A stretch of DNA of 64,000 nucleotides from Shewanella electrodiphila (GCF_023283985.1 NZ_JAKIKU010000010.1:1-64000); one strand, 5' to 3'. Counted from the stretch's first letter, positions 19,873-30,964 are shown. Program-made: numbers and translations. The notes: generated by a model from the sequence alone, not told the origin.

Positions 19873-21017
19873 ACTTCATCTAATGCGCGCAAACATAAAG
19901 CGACGTTTTCGCGGCGGGCTGCATATCCCATCAAACCGATACGCCAAGCTTTACCAGCCAGAGCACCCAATCCAGCACCGATTTCAAGATTATAATTTTC
20001 CAGTAACTGCTTTCTCACTAACGCATCATCTGCGCCCTGTGGAATGTATACTGCGTTCAGCTGTGGTAAACGACACGACTCATCAACAACAAAGTTCAAT
20101 CCTAATTGTTCAAGGCCACTGCGTAATAATTGGTGCATATCAGCATGACGCTGCCAGGCATTTTCTAAGCCTTCAGTGGCGAGTAATCGTAATGACTCAT
20201 GCAATGCATATAGTGCATTCACTGGTGCAGTATGGTGGTAGCTTCGTTTAGCACCGCTGTCTTTATTACCCCAATAGCCCATCACTAAAGTTTGATCTAA
20301 AAACCAACTTTGCACAGGCGTAGTTCGACTTTTGATTTTCGCGACGGCTTTATCAGAAAATGACACAGGTGAAATACCTGGTACACATGAAAGACACTTC
20401 TGACTACCAGAATATATGGCGTCAATGCCCCATTCATCAACACGTAGCTCAACACCACCAAGCGAGGTCACAGCATCAACGATTGAAATACAATCATGTT
20501 GCTGCGCTAAAGCACATAAGCTTTTAGCGTCAGATAATGCGCCGGTTGAGGTTTCAGCATGCACAAATGCGAGAAACTTAGCATCAGGGTTCGCTTTCAG
20601 CGCTGCTTCTACGGCCTCGACAGAAACGGGTTCGCCCCACTCGTTATCGACGACAACAGCAGTGGCACCCACACGTTCAACGTTTTGGCGCATACGCTCG
20701 CCAAAGACACCATTGCGACAAACAATGACTTTTTCGCCAGCTTCAACCAAGTTAACAAAACACGTTTCCATTCCCGCGCTGCCAGGTGCAGACACGGCTA
20801 AGGTCATTTCGTTTTCAGTTTGAAAGGCGTATTGAATAAGGGACTTTAACTCATCCATCATTGCGACAAATAATGGGTCTAAATGACCGATGGTGGGCTT
20901 AGCTTGTGCAGCAAGTACTTCTGGATATACGTCAGAAGGGCCAGGCCCCATTAGCGTGCGACGTGGTGGATTAAAAGCATTAATACTTGGTGCAGAAATT
21001 GTTGGTACAGATAACAT
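19863..21017 (-). CDS. Class V pyridoxal-phosphate aminotransferase (alanine-glyoxylate / serine-pyruvate type)
   Basis: 384-residue PLP enzyme that probably moves an amino group between alanine or serine and glyoxylate or pyruvate. Visible are the N-terminal MGPGPSDVYPEVL motif, SAPGSAGMET in the cofactor-binding part, VDAVTSLGG carrying the pyridine-binding Asp, and the Schiff-base Lys in SGSQKCLSC. Length is normal. The start is ATG with AAGGAG six bases before it; a TTG one codon earlier is less likely. It lies after ilvA on the same strand, but the ilvA terminator at 21227-21249 separates them. Exact substrate cannot be read from sequence. Confidence 0.85.
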   Translation of the reverse strand: MLSVPTISAPSINAFNPPRRTLMGPGPSDVYPEVLAAQAKPTIGHLDPLFVAMMDELKSLIQYAFQTENEMTLAVSAPGSAGMETCFVNLVEAGEKVIVCRNGVFGERMRQNVERVGATAVVVDNEWGEPVSVEAVEAALKANPDAKFLAFVHAETSTGALSDAKSLCALAQQHDCISIVDAVTSLGGVELRVDEWGIDAIYSGSQKCLSCVPGISPVSFSDKAVAKIKSRTTPVQSWFLDQTLVMGYWGNKDSGAKRSYHHTAPVNALYALHESLRLLATEGLENAWQRHADMHQLLRSGLEQLGLNFVVDESCRLPQLNAVYIPQGADDALVRKQLLENYNLEIGAGLGALAGKAWRIGLMGYAARRENVALCLRALDEVLN

Positions 21018-21226
21018 CAAAGTCTCCTTGGCTCGAGGTCAATTTGTAATAGCTCAATGAAACCTACATTTTTAATTTTATTTAACGCCACCGAATATTA
21101 TCTCGTTTGTGACTATTGCCTCTTTGGGCTGAAATGACAATAACACACAGATAGGCCAAAAGGCGCTATCCACATGAAATTTATTAGCTAAAAAGCCTTT
21201 TTAGTACTTATCTCACCCCAAATAAA

Positions 21227-21249
21227 AATAGCTTCCCGAAGAAGCTATT
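21227..21249 (-). terminator. Terminator of the ilvGMEDA operon
   Basis: Hairpin AATAGCTTC/GAAGCTATT with a five-base loop, followed on the minus strand by TTTATT. It lies 31 bases after the ilvA stop. Confidence 0.85.
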
Positions 21250-21279
21250 CTGATGAATCAAGATGATGAAAAGATGAGA

Positions 21280-22818
21280 CTAATGCTGACCTGAGCTTAA
21301 AAAGAGCTGATAAGCAGGGCTATGAGTTTCTTCTTGATAAACAAAACCTAAATCAGTCAAAAACTGGGCGAATGCCGCCTCATCTGAAGCGGGTACTTCA
21401 AACCCCGCCAATACACGACCAAATGCTGCGCCATGATTACGGTAATGGAATAAGCTGATATTCCATTGGCTTTGAAGCGTGGTTAAAAACTTAAGTAACG
21501 CCCCTGGGTGCTCTGGAAACTCAAAGCTAAACAAGCGCTCATCTAACGGCTCTGGTGGGCGACCACCGACCATATAGCGCACATGAAGCTTAGCGGTTTC
21601 ATCTTCAGATAAATCCTGAACCTGAAAACCTTCAGCTTCTAAGTTGGTAATAATCTCATCTAACTCAGCTTGGCCTTGGCTAATGCGAATACCTGCAAAC
21701 ACCACTGCGCTGTCACGACTATTAAAACGATAGTTAAACTCTGTCATTGCCCGTCTATTGAGAATTTGGCAAAAACGTAAAAAGCTGCCCGGTTTTTCAG
21801 GCACTTTTACTGCTAACACGGCTTCTTTTTGTTCGCCCAACTCACAGCGCTCAGACACATAACGTAAACTATGAAAATTGACATTGGCGCCACTTAATAT
21901 CGCCGCAACCTTTTCACCTTTGCCCGCTTCTTTTGGATGCTGCTGTATGTATTTTTTAAGTCCAGCAACAGACAATGCACCTGCGGGTTCTGATATAGCG
22001 CGGGTATCTTCAAAAATATCTTTAACCGCTGCGCAGATTTCATCTGATGTTACCGTTATGACCTCATCGACATAATCTTTCGCGACTCTGAAAGGTTCCT
22101 CACCAATGCGTTTTACAGCTACGCCATCAGCAAATAAGCCAACTTGCGATAGTGTCACAGGCTCGCCAGCTTCCATGGCCGCTTTTAAACAAGCGGCATC
22201 TTCAGGTTCAACACCGACAATTTTAACTTGAGGCATCACCGCTTTGTAATAAGCTGCAATACCTGCAATTAATCCACCACCACCTACCGGTACAAATATG
22301 GTATCAAGGTCGCGTTGTTGCTGCAGCATTTCTTGGGCAATTGTGCCTTGACCTGCTATCACAGCTTCGTCATCAAACGGGGCTATATATGTGCGATTTT
22401 CCGTTTCGGCTAATTGCTTAGCATGCTCGTTTGCTTGATCAAACGCTTCACCAAATAACACCACATTGCCACCGAGTCTTTTTACGGCATCGATTTTAAT
22501 TTCAGGGGTCGTACCAGGCATAACAATGACTGCATCAATGCCTCTACTGGCTGCTGACATTGCCACACCTTGAGCATGGTTACCCGCAGAAGCGCACACC
22601 ACACCGTCTTTACATTGCTGCGGCGTTAGCTGTGACATACGGTTATATGCACCACGCAATTTAAACGAATGCACTGGTTGCATATCTTCACGCTTAAGAT
22701 AAACCTGACTACCTAAGCGAGCCGATAATTTATTTAAACTCGACAGCGGCGTGACTTTCGCTACGTCGTAAACTGATGACAGCAGCGTTTTTTGCAAATA
22801 CTCTTGTGCTAAAGACAT
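21280..22818 (-). CDS. ilvA: Threonine ammonia-lyase, biosynthetic (IlvA)
   Basis: First committed step of isoleucine synthesis: threonine to 2-oxobutanoate, in the cytosol, feedback-inhibited by isoleucine in the family. The 512-residue protein has a PLP fold with the Schiff-base Lys in HSFKLRGAYN and the phosphate-binding GGGGLIAG. Two ACT-like regulatory domains follow from about residue 330 (KVPEKPGSFLRFCQIL and FPEHPGALLKFLTTL). Length equals the E. coli biosynthetic form, not the shorter catabolic TdcB. Last gene of the ilv operon. Confidence 0.96.
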   Translation of the reverse strand: MSLAQEYLQKTLLSSVYDVAKVTPLSSLNKLSARLGSQVYLKREDMQPVHSFKLRGAYNRMSQLTPQQCKDGVVCASAGNHAQGVAMSAASRGIDAVIVMPGTTPEIKIDAVKRLGGNVVLFGEAFDQANEHAKQLAETENRTYIAPFDDEAVIAGQGTIAQEMLQQQRDLDTIFVPVGGGGLIAGIAAYYKAVMPQVKIVGVEPEDAACLKAAMEAGEPVTLSQVGLFADGVAVKRIGEEPFRVAKDYVDEVITVTSDEICAAVKDIFEDTRAISEPAGALSVAGLKKYIQQHPKEAGKGEKVAAILSGANVNFHSLRYVSERCELGEQKEAVLAVKVPEKPGSFLRFCQILNRRAMTEFNYRFNSRDSAVVFAGIRISQGQAELDEIITNLEAEGFQVQDLSEDETAKLHVRYMVGGRPPEPLDERLFSFEFPEHPGALLKFLTTLQSQWNISLFHYRNHGAAFGRVLAGFEVPASDEAAFAQFLTDLGFVYQEETHSPAYQLFLSSGQH

Positions 22819-22936
22819 AGGCTTAATTCCATCAGTGTTGGTTATATTTCAAATGCACACATTCTTAATATCTTTACCTAAGAACATAGGGTTTAGGATA
22901 ATAAGAATGTGCTGATAATAAGCTTAATCTATTCGC

Positions 22937-24796
22937 TTAGCCTTCTAACTTACTGCGGTCGCGAATCGCGCCTTTATCGGCACTGGTTGCCAATAAAGCA
23001 TACGCTTTAAGTGCTAATGACACGTAACGCTCACGGCTAACAGGTTTCCACGCTAATGGGCCTTTGGCATCCATTGCCGCTTTACGCTTAGCCAGCTCAG
23101 CATCCGAAACGGCTAATTTGATACTACGAGATGGAATATCAATCTCAATTTGATCGCCATTTTCAACTAACGCAATGGTGCCACCAGCCGCTGCTTCTGG
23201 TGAGATATGGCCAATTGATAATCCAGAAGTCCCACCTGAAAAACGACCATCGGTGATAAGTGCGCATGCTTTACCTAAACCACGGGATTTAAGATAAGTG
23301 GTTGGATACAACATTTCTTGCATTCCTGGGCCACCTTTAGGGCCTTCATAACGGATAACAACCACATCACCGGCAACCACTTCACCACCTAAAATGCCAT
23401 CAACAGCATCGTCTTGGCTTTCGTATATTCTTGCACTACCCGTAAAGGTGAGGTTTTCTTCATCTACACCCGCAGTTTTAACGATACAGCCATTTTCAGC
23501 CACGTTACCCGATAACACCGCTAAGCCACCTTCTTGGCTAAAAGCGTTTTCACGAGTACGAATACAGCCTTCTTGACGATCATCATCTACGCTATCCCAG
23601 TAACAGTCTTGACTGAATGCCGTTTGGGTAGGGATACCTGCAGGACCTGCACTGTAAAAGCGTCTGACATCCGCATCTTGAGTTTGAGCAATATCATATT
23701 TGGCTAACACGGACTTTAAGTTTCCACCGTTATCAGCAGCAACATGCGGTACGTCGGTATGCAATAAACCGGCTCGGTCTAATTCACCTAAAATGCCCAT
23801 CACACCACCAGCACGATGCACATCTTCCATGTGGTATTTCGGTGTTGAAGGAGCGACTTTACATAAATGCGGCACCAAGCGAGACATTCTATCAATGTCA
23901 TCCATGGTGAAATCGACTTCACCTTCTTGCGCTGCAGCAATCAAATGTAAAACGGTATTAGATGAGCCACCCATAGCAATATCCAATGCCATCGCGTTTT
24001 CGAATGCCTTAAATGAAGCGATATTACGTGGCAAAACACTGTCATCGTCATCACGATAATAACGGGTCGCAAGATCCATAACGCGGCGACCGGCTTCTAA
24101 AAATAGGTTACGACGGGCTGCGTGTGTGGCAAGAAGAGAACCATTACCAGGCAAAGACAGACCTAATGCTTCAGTTAAACAGTTCATTGAGTTCGCAGTG
24201 AACATACCTGAACAAGAACCACATGTTGGACAAGCGCTTCGTTCAATTTGCTTGCTGTCTTCATCACTGACATTAGTATCTGCACCTGCCACCATTGCAT
24301 CGACTAAATCGAGTTTAATGATTTGATCTGAAAGCTTAGTTTTACCCGCTTCCATTGGGCCACCTGACACAAAAACGACTGGAATATTCAGTCTTAACGC
24401 CGCCATCAACATGCCAGGAGTAATTTTGTCACAGTTAGAAATACACACTAATGCATCAGCACAATGCGCATTCACCATGTATTCAACACTGTCGGCAATC
24501 AGCTCGCGAGAAGGTAGGCTGTAAAGCATGCCGCCGTGACCCATAGCAATACCATCATCGACTGCAATGGTATTGAACTCTTTAGCAATACCACCCGCTT
24601 CTTCAATTGCGCCTGCAACCAATTGGCCCATATCTTTTAAATGCACATGCCCTGGAACAAATTGAGTAAACGAGTTTGAAATGGCAATAATTGGTTTACC
24701 AAAATCCTTTTCTTTTACACCAGTTGCACGCCATAACGCGCGTGCTCCTGCCATGTTGCGACCTTCGGTACTGGTTGCTGAGCGTAGTTTAGGCAT
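22937..24796 (-). CDS. ilvD: Dihydroxy-acid dehydratase (IlvD)
   Basis: Fe-S enzyme that dehydrates 2,3-dihydroxy acids to 2-oxo acids in valine and isoleucine synthesis. The 619-residue protein shows the cluster-binding cysteines in [12 protein letters not shown] and [17 protein letters not shown], and the C-terminal [19 protein letters not shown] is the family signature. ATG start with GGAAGGA upstream. It lies between ilvE (115-bp gap) and ilvA (118-bp gap) on one strand. Confidence 0.97.
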   Translation of the reverse strand: MPKLRSATSTEGRNMAGARALWRATGVKEKDFGKPIIAISNSFTQFVPGHVHLKDMGQLVAGAIEEAGGIAKEFNTIAVDDGIAMGHGGMLYSLPSRELIADSVEYMVNAHCADALVCISNCDKITPGMLMAALRLNIPVVFVSGGPMEAGKTKLSDQIIKLDLVDAMVAGADTNVSDEDSKQIERSACPTCGSCSGMFTANSMNCLTEALGLSLPGNGSLLATHAARRNLFLEAGRRVMDLATRYYRDDDDSVLPRNIASFKAFENAMALDIAMGGSSNTVLHLIAAAQEGEVDFTMDDIDRMSRLVPHLCKVAPSTPKYHMEDVHRAGGVMGILGELDRAGLLHTDVPHVAADNGGNLKSVLAKYDIAQTQDADVRRFYSAGPAGIPTQTAFSQDCYWDSVDDDRQEGCIRTRENAFSQEGGLAVLSGNVAENGCIVKTAGVDEENLTFTGSARIYESQDDAVDGILGGEVVAGDVVVIRYEGPKGGPGMQEMLYPTTYLKSRGLGKACALITDGRFSGGTSGLSIGHISPEAAAGGTIALVENGDQIEIDIPSRSIKLAVSDAELAKRKAAMDAKGPLAWKPVSRERYVSLALKAYALLATSADKGAIRDRSKLEG

Positions 24797-24911
24797 TGTT
24801 TTTTCCTTCCTTTGTCATTCCATTATTTTCGATGGAATTGGTCAAATATGGTCATGTTTTGGTAGTTAATAGACTACTCACAGGATTTTTCATTATTATT
24901 TGTAGCCAGTT

Positions 24912-25847
24912 TTATACTGACTTTTTAAGCGGTTCTAGCCAGCCCCATTTATCTTCGGTTTCACCATTAAAGAGGCCAAAAAAACTGCTCTGAACTTGTT
25001 TGGTCACTGGGCCGCGTTTACCCGCACCCACTTCGATGCGATCAACACTTCTAACAGGGACAATTTCAGCTGCTGTGCCTGTCATAAAAATCTCGTCTGC
25101 AACGTACAAAAACTCACGTGCCATTGCTTCTTCAATCACTTCATAGCCTAGGTCTTTAGCTAACATCATGATGGTATCTCGGGTGATCCCTTTCAAAATT
25201 GCCGCTGTTGCTGGCGGGGTATAAATCTTATTGTTTTTAACCACAAATAAGTTAGCCCCTGCGCCTTCACTGACTAAACCGTTGGTATCAAGTGCAATAC
25301 CTTCATCAAAGCCATTACGTTTTGCTTCGGTCGAAATTTGCAGTGAAGATAAATAATTTCCCCCCGCTTTAGCGCCTGTAGGAATCGTATTTGGCGCCAA
25401 GCGTTGCCATGAAGTGACCGCAACATCAACACCTGCATCCATGCTGTCTTCACCTAGGTATGCTCCCCATGCAAAAGCCGCTACGACCATATCACATTGG
25501 GCATCAATTGGCGGGGTGATCCCCATGCCTACATCCCCTAAAAATATTAACGGACGAATATACGCGCTCGGTAAGTTATTACTCATGACTGAGTCATTAC
25601 AGGCTTGCATCACTTGATCAAAACTATAAGGCACATTCATCCGGTAAATTTTGGCTGAATCAAACAGACGCTGCACATGATCTGTTAACCGAAAACCCGC
25701 TGGGCCAAGGTGAGTATCATAAATACGAATACCTTCAAATACTGACGTGCCGTAATGCATTGCGTGAGTCATCACGTGTACTTTGGCGTTCTGCCAAGGC
25801 ATGATTTCACCATTAAACCAAATGAGTTCTGATTGTGTCGCAGCCAT
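24912..25847 (-). CDS. ilvE: Branched-chain amino acid aminotransferase, bacterial group I (IlvE)
   Basis: Final transamination giving isoleucine, valine or leucine with glutamate as donor. Fold-type IV PLP enzyme of 311 residues, the E. coli IlvE length. Visible are HAMHYGTSVFEGIR, the Schiff-base Lys in TGAKAGGNYL, and EGAGANLFVVK with the phosphate-binding GITRDTIM. It starts 31 bases after ilvM. A second, different-type aminotransferase for the same reaction lies at 42631-43716. Confidence 0.95.
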   Translation of the reverse strand: MAATQSELIWFNGEIMPWQNAKVHVMTHAMHYGTSVFEGIRIYDTHLGPAGFRLTDHVQRLFDSAKIYRMNVPYSFDQVMQACNDSVMSNNLPSAYIRPLIFLGDVGMGITPPIDAQCDMVVAAFAWGAYLGEDSMDAGVDVAVTSWQRLAPNTIPTGAKAGGNYLSSLQISTEAKRNGFDEGIALDTNGLVSEGAGANLFVVKNNKIYTPPATAAILKGITRDTIMMLAKDLGYEVIEEAMAREFLYVADEIFMTGTAAEIVPVRSVDRIEVGAGKRGPVTKQVQSSFFGLFNGETEDKWGWLEPLKKSV

Positions 25848-25878
25848 AATGTTTTCCTTGTTGAATATTGATGAATGG

Positions 25879-26154
25879 TTAAGCGCTTACTGAAGCTGGT
25901 GTTTCAGCTCCAACTGGCACTGTTGAGCTTGTGAGCACTTGGCAATCAAGCACATCAAATAACTTAGTCAGTTGATGTGTTAACAATCCAATTACTCGCT
26001 CACTTTCGACATCAAAATTCACTTTTAATGTACTGTCTTCATTTGCGGTCATGGTTAATTCTGTCACGGTAAAGCCGCGATGACGTGTCACACGTAAAAC
26101 GCGTTCTAGCACCTCAGGCTGCGGCTTTAATCTTAATTCAACTGCATGCATCAT
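25879..26154 (-). CDS. ilvM: Acetolactate synthase II small subunit (IlvM)
   Basis: 91-residue regulatory subunit with a single ACT domain ([27 protein letters not shown] split at the N-terminus). It partners IlvG. Its ATG overlaps the ilvG stop as ATGA, the classic coupling arrangement of this gene pair. A second ATG one codon later is also possible. Confidence 0.92.
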   Translation of the reverse strand: MMHAVELRLKPQPEVLERVLRVTRHRGFTVTELTMTANEDSTLKVNFDVESERVIGLLTHQLTKLFDVLDCQVLTSSTVPVGAETPASVSA

Positions 26155-27836
26155 GTTTGCTTCTCCATTTGGTCCATCATGTCACTGTTACATGCCCCTG
26201 GTGGGACTAACGGCCATACATTAAACGCATCATCAATAGCGACATGCAGCATAAAAGGCCCTGGGGTTGCGAGCATTTCATCAAGCGCGGCTTCTACTTC
26301 TTCAGCGCGATGAATGGTGCGGCCTGGAATATCAAAAGCTGATGCCATTAACACAAAATCAGGATTATCGGATAAATCAGTTTCGCTATAACGTTGCTCA
26401 AAAAACAATTGCTGCCATTGCTTTACCATGCCTAATTTTTGGTTATCAATAAGCAGTATTTTTACGGGTAATTTACGACGTTTGATGGTGGTAAGCTCTT
26501 GTACATTCATCATGAATGATCCGTCACCCGATACCGTTACAACGGTCGCATCAGGTCGAGCAACTTGAGCGCCAATTGCTGCTGGTAAGCCAAACCCCAT
26601 GGTGCCTAAACCCGCACTAGATAAATGATCCTCAGGACGGCGAAACCACATGTGCTGCGCCACCCACATTTGATGCTGGCCCACATCACAACTCACGACA
26701 CTGTCTTCTGGTAACTTGTTAGCTAAGCGGCGTAACATTGCTGGAGCATAGATAAGATCGCCAGGGTGTTGATAATCCCATTGATGCTCACGGTATAAGT
26801 CTTCCACTTCTTGTTGCCACTGCGTCAATTCAGCTTGCATATCCAATGATGCTGCAAGGGCGGGTAACACTTGACGGAAATCTGCTGAAATCGCTACATC
26901 AGCCTGACGTAGCTTGTTAATTTCGGCAATATCGATATCAAGGTGCAATACTTTGGCATTTCCAGCAAAAGTGGCTAAACGCCCAGTCACCCGATCATCA
27001 AAACGTGCACCGACAACAATCAATAGATCGCATGACTGCACCGCTAAATTTGCCGCTTTGCCACCATGCATGCCTAACATACCAAGGTAACCTTTAGTGC
27101 CATGGGCAATGGCGCCTAAGCCTTTCAATGTGGCAACAGATGGAATACCTGTTTTATCAATAAATTGACGCAAATGATCAACCGCGCCAGCCATGCCTAC
27201 GCCACCACCAACATATAAAATGGGTTTCTTTGCTTGCTGTAATAATTCACGTGCAGCATCTATGGCTGTGACTTCAGGTGCAGGCTCTTCAGTGACCGTC
27301 AGTAATGGTGTTTTATACTCAAGCTCTGCTATTTGGATGTCTTTAGGTATATCAACTAATACTGGACCTGGGCGACCTGAAGCCGCGATTTCAAACGCTT
27401 TATATAAGGTTGGAATTAATTCATTAATATCGGTGACCATAAAGCTGTGTTTGGTACATGATAATGACATCCCCAATACATCGATTTCTTGGAATGCATC
27501 GGTACCTATCACGGCGGTAGAGACTTGGCCAGTTATCGCAACAACAGGCACTGAGTCCAATAGCGCATCAGACAAGGAGGTAATAAGGTTAGTGGCACCG
27601 GGTCCTGATGTCGCGAAACACACCCCTGTTTTACCACTTGCTCTAGCATAACCGACTGCGGCAAATGCAGCGCCTTGTTCATGGCGACTCAAAAGGTGTT
27701 CTACTGGGTGACCATAGAGTGCATCGTAAATCGGCATAATTGCGCCACCAGGATAACCAAATACCGTGGTCACACCGTGTGCGGCTAAAACTTTAATGAC
27801 TGCGTCTGCACCACGCATTTTCTGCCCTGATTCCAT
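26151..27836 (-). CDS. ilvG: Acetolactate synthase II large subunit (IlvG)
   Basis: Thiamine-diphosphate enzyme that condenses pyruvate with pyruvate or 2-oxobutanoate. The 561-residue reading frame is intact, unlike the frameshifted ilvG of E. coli K-12. Visible are the N-terminal [16 protein letters not shown], the catalytic Glu in [17 protein letters not shown], and the ThDP/Mg motif [15 protein letters not shown]...[11 protein letters not shown]. First structural gene after the leader/attenuator. Confidence 0.97.
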   Translation of the reverse strand: MESGQKMRGADAVIKVLAAHGVTTVFGYPGGAIMPIYDALYGHPVEHLLSRHEQGAAFAAVGYARASGKTGVCFATSGPGATNLITSLSDALLDSVPVVAITGQVSTAVIGTDAFQEIDVLGMSLSCTKHSFMVTDINELIPTLYKAFEIAASGRPGPVLVDIPKDIQIAELEYKTPLLTVTEEPAPEVTAIDAARELLQQAKKPILYVGGGVGMAGAVDHLRQFIDKTGIPSVATLKGLGAIAHGTKGYLGMLGMHGGKAANLAVQSCDLLIVVGARFDDRVTGRLATFAGNAKVLHLDIDIAEINKLRQADVAISADFRQVLPALAASLDMQAELTQWQQEVEDLYREHQWDYQHPGDLIYAPAMLRRLANKLPEDSVVSCDVGQHQMWVAQHMWFRRPEDHLSSAGLGTMGFGLPAAIGAQVARPDATVVTVSGDGSFMMNVQELTTIKRRKLPVKILLIDNQKLGMVKQWQQLFFEQRYSETDLSDNPDFVLMASAFDIPGRTIHRAEEVEAALDEMLATPGPFMLHVAIDDAFNVWPLVPPGACNSDMMDQMEKQT

Positions 27837-27929
27837 ATTGATACTCTCGTCATTGATCTGCGTTTAAAATTAAATATTTTTTGATAAAGCGACATAGTCA
27901 CAGTGATTGTTAAAGCCCATAAAACAAAA

Positions 27930-27960
27930 AACCCCCGGTCCTTTCGGAGCGGGGGTTTTT
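27930..27960 (-). terminator. Attenuator of the ilvGMEDA operon
   Basis: On the minus strand, CCCCCGCTCC-GAAA-GGACCGGGGG is followed by TTTTTT, between the leader peptide and ilvG. Its 5' arm (ACCCCCGC) is also perfectly complementary over 8 bases to GCGGGGGT at 28001-28008 inside the leader gene, giving a competing antiterminator. Confidence 0.9.
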
Positions 27961-27974
27961 GCAAATTCTGACTA

Positions 27975-28070
27975 TTAACTCAGTCTCGTTGCCAAACGCC
28001 ACCCCCGCGGTGACTTAATAATCACGACGGTAATAATCACAATAATGAGCTGGGCAGCTTGGTTAAACAT
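27975..28070 (-). CDS. ilvL: ilv operon leader peptide (IlvL)
   Basis: 31-codon reading frame on the minus strand beginning MFNQAAQL and containing the uninterrupted run IIVIITVVII (six Ile, three Val, one Thr). Such a run of regulatory codons, followed by a terminator hairpin before ilvG, is the hallmark of the ilvGMEDA attenuation leader. Ribosome stalling on Ile/Val codons at low charged tRNA would favour the antiterminator. The sequence differs from E. coli IlvL but the layout is the same. The ribosome site is weak (AGGACT). Confidence 0.92.
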   Translation of the reverse strand: MFNQAAQLIIVIITVVIIKSPRGWRLATRLS

Positions 28071-28407
28071 AAATAACTGAGTCCTAAAAAATATTTGTTA
28101 ACTTTTCTGTTAAGTCAGGCTCAGTGCCAGACTTGTTTATAATTCATCCTCTATAGGAGTACCATAAAGTGATTTATAAACACAACAAAAAATCCTGTGT
28201 TGTAAAAAAAATTCAGCTTCCCTGCCGAGACAATGCAAACAACAACAAAAATCTAAAGCTATGAAGGTAAGTTTAAATTCATCGGTGAACTTAAATTACC
28301 CCCTTAATTTTCAATAGATTGTTTCTACTTATCATTCATTGAAAGTAGATTTGATGCCTGCTCGATAGCCTAGCTGAACAGGTACTTCACAACACAATCA
28401 ACAAATA
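28071..28407 (-). other. Region between ilvC and the ilv leader
   Basis: 337 bases that must contain the ilvL promoter and the end of the ilvC transcript. I see A/T-rich -10-like stretches (TATAGA, TTATAA on the minus strand near 28124-28155) but cannot choose one. An imperfect hairpin (TTTAA-TTCA / TGAA-TTTAAA near 28268-28300) may end ilvC. No coding potential seen. Confidence 0.4.
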
Positions 28408-29889
28408 TTAGCTAGCTTCAACAATACCTTTCATATCAGTCATGTAACCGCGTAACTCTGCACCAATAAACTCAACATCGGTATGACGAATCGTTTCATT
28501 CACTTCAATTAAACGCTTGTTATCAACACTGTTTGAACCTTCTTTTAGGCCAGCGCCAAGTAACTCAGATGACATTGACTTAACGTAATCAGTTAATAAT
28601 GGCACTGCTGCGTGGTTGAATAAGTAACAACCATATTCTGCAGTATCAGAGATCACGACGTTCATTTCGTATAAACGTTTACGTGCAATAGTGTTCGCAA
28701 TAAGTGGCGTTTCATGCAAAGACTCATAATAAGCTGACTCTTCGATGATGCCGGCAGCAACCATTGTATCGAATGCTAATTCCACACCCGCTTTGATCAT
28801 AGCAACTAAGAAAATGCCTTTATCAAAGTAAGTTTGTTCATCAATGTACTCGTCAGATACTGGTGAGTTTTCAAATGCCGTTTCGTTGGTTTCTGCTCTC
28901 CAACGCAATAAGTTCGCATCGTCATTAGCCCAGTCAGCCATCATGGTGCGAGAAAACTCACCGCTGATGATGTCATCCATGTGCTTTTCAAATAGTGGCT
29001 TAAGAATCACTTTTAATTCTTCAGCAACTTCAAATGCTTTCACTTTGGCAGGATTTGATAAACGGTCCATCATGTTAGTGATGCCGCCATGTTTAAGCGC
29101 TTCAGTAACCGTTTCCCAACCTTGTTGGATTAACTTTCCTGCGTAGCCAGGTTCAACACCGTCAGCAACCATTTTCTCGTAACCAAGAATGGCGCCAGTT
29201 TGTAACATGCCACAAAGAATCGTTTGCTCGCCCATCAAATCAGACTTAACTTCTGCGACAAATGAAGACAGTAAAACACCTGCACGATCGCCACCTGTAG
29301 CACTTGCATAGGCTTTAGCAATGGCAAGGCCATCACCTTTTGGATCATTCTCAGGGTGAACAGCGATAAGCGTTGGTACACCAAAGCCACGCTTATATTC
29401 TTCACGTACTTCAGTACCAGGACACTTAGGTGCAACCATCACAACAGTGATGTCAGGGCGAACCTGCATGCCTTCTTCAACGATATTAAAACCGTGTGAA
29501 TAAGATAATGTTGAACCTTGCTTCATTAATGGCATAACCGCATTGACAACGTTTGAATGTTGCTTATCTGGGGTTAAGTTCAACACTAAATCTGCATCAG
29601 GAATTAATTCTTCGAACGTACCTACTGTGAAACCGTTGTCGGTTGCTTGCTTCCAAGAAGCGCGCTTTTCAGCAATGGCTTGTGGACGTAGCGCAAAAGA
29701 AATATTTAAACCTGAGTCACGCATGTTCAGACCTTGGTTTAGGCCTTGTGCCCCACAACCTAAGATCACGATGTTCCAATCTTTAATAAAATTACAGCCG
29801 TCACTAAACTCGGTACGGTCCATAAAGCGGCATTGTGCTAGTTGAGCTAATTGTTGACGTAAATTCAGAGAGTTAAAATAGTTAGCCAT
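28408..29889 (-). CDS. ilvC: Ketol-acid reductoisomerase, class II (IlvC)
   Basis: NADPH- and Mg-dependent second step of valine/isoleucine synthesis. The 493-residue long (class II) form has the Rossmann motif [17 protein letters not shown] and the catalytic-site segments [15 protein letters not shown] and [17 protein letters not shown]. The start was set at [14 protein letters not shown], the family N-terminus, with AAAGGTGG eight bases upstream. A 27-residue upstream extension has no family support and would cover the ilvY/ilvC control region. Divergent from ilvY. Confidence 0.96.
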   Translation of the reverse strand: MANYFNSLNLRQQLAQLAQCRFMDRTEFSDGCNFIKDWNIVILGCGAQGLNQGLNMRDSGLNISFALRPQAIAEKRASWKQATDNGFTVGTFEELIPDADLVLNLTPDKQHSNVVNAVMPLMKQGSTLSYSHGFNIVEEGMQVRPDITVVMVAPKCPGTEVREEYKRGFGVPTLIAVHPENDPKGDGLAIAKAYASATGGDRAGVLLSSFVAEVKSDLMGEQTILCGMLQTGAILGYEKMVADGVEPGYAGKLIQQGWETVTEALKHGGITNMMDRLSNPAKVKAFEVAEELKVILKPLFEKHMDDIISGEFSRTMMADWANDDANLLRWRAETNETAFENSPVSDEYIDEQTYFDKGIFLVAMIKAGVELAFDTMVAAGIIEESAYYESLHETPLIANTIARKRLYEMNVVISDTAEYGCYLFNHAAVPLLTDYVKSMSSELLGAGLKEGSNSVDNKRLIEVNETIRHTDVEFIGAELRGYMTDMKGIVEAS

Positions 29890-29987
29890 CTGAGATACCA
29901 CCTTTAATTCAGAAATTTGAGACGCAACATTCTGGCAGTCAAAGTGCTCAGAAGTTGTGATTGAAGTCACTATAGCGCATGCTTGTT

Positions 29988-30035
29988 ATTGCTTAAAATG
30001 ATATATTCGGAACATAACGTTTCATTTTATGCAAT
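29988..30035 (-). promoter_or_regulatory. Candidate IlvY operator between ilvC and ilvY
   Basis: Two 14-base arms, ATTGCTTAAAATGA and TCATTTTATGCAAT, form an inverted repeat with 13 of 14 positions complementary, separated by 20 bases. It sits in the divergent ilvC-ilvY promoter region where LysR-type operators are expected. Identity as the IlvY site is inference. Confidence 0.6.
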
Positions 30036-30091
30036 ACTGGTAAAACCTTATATCGTTCAATAAACAACCAAGACTTGTACAAGGCAATCTC

Positions 30092-30964
30092 ATGGATATT
30101 CGTGCGTTAAAACTCTACTTACACCTATGTGATAGTCTGCATTTTGGCAAAACAGCAGAACAAACCCATGTCAGCCCTTCGACCTTAAGTCGTGCCTTGC
30201 AACGCTTAGAAGAAGAAGTTGGTTGCAAATTATTTGAACGGGATAATCGCAGTGTCAGCATCACCCACGCAGGTAATGAATTTAAGCGCTTCGCCGAGCA
30301 GACATTATCAGAATGGCTTAATCTAAAAGGTCGCATCGACCCCGACCAGCCCCTGCTTCACGGACGTATTAATCTGTATTGTTCTGTTACTGCAGCTTAT
30401 AGCCATTTGCCTGCATTGTTAGATCGCTTCAGACGTGAGCATCCTTTAGTTGAAATCACTCTCATTACTGGTGATGCAGCCAATGCCGTGGATGAGATCC
30501 AGCACAATCGAGCCGACTTTGCGATTATTGCCTTGCCTGATTCGCTTCCAAACAGCCTACATTTTGAAGAAATTGATCAAGTACCTTTGCACGTCTACGC
30601 CCCAACAATACATTGCCAAGCCCAACAGATGATCAATCAAACGCCAATCAACTGGGCACAACTACCCTTTATCGTGCCTGATCATGGACCAGGTCGTCGT
30701 AGAGCCGATAATTGGTTTAAAGCGATGGGGTTTAAGCCCAATATTTATGCACAAGTGTCAGGCCAAGAAGCCATTACATCGATGGTGGCACTGGGATGTG
30801 GTGTGAGCATCAGCCCTGAAGTTGTCGTAGAAAATAGTCCTGTAAGGGAGCGCTTAGTGAAGCTTGAGTCACCGCAGCTTATTCCCCCTTTTAAACTCGG
30901 GTGTTGCTGTAAAGAAAAACGTATTCAAGAGCCCATTTTAAAAGCATTTTTAGATGTGATTTAG
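30092..30964 (+). CDS. ilvY: LysR-family regulator IlvY
   Basis: Activator of ilvC that responds to acetolactate/acetohydroxybutyrate in E. coli (family knowledge). The 290-residue protein has an N-terminal winged helix-turn-helix (LHFGKTAEQTHVSPSTLSRAL split around residues 16-36, then LEEEVGCKLFERDNRSV) and a substrate-binding domain. Divergent orientation to ilvC, 202 bases apart, is the conserved arrangement and supports the assignment over other LysR proteins. Confidence 0.93.
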   Translation: MDIRALKLYLHLCDSLHFGKTAEQTHVSPSTLSRALQRLEEEVGCKLFERDNRSVSITHAGNEFKRFAEQTLSEWLNLKGRIDPDQPLLHGRINLYCSVTAAYSHLPALLDRFRREHPLVEITLITGDAANAVDEIQHNRADFAIIALPDSLPNSLHFEEIDQVPLHVYAPTIHCQAQQMINQTPINWAQLPFIVPDHGPGRRRADNWFKAMGFKPNIYAQVSGQEAITSMVALGCGVSISPEVVVENSPVRERLVKLESPQLIPPFKLGCCCKEKRIQEPILKAFLDVI

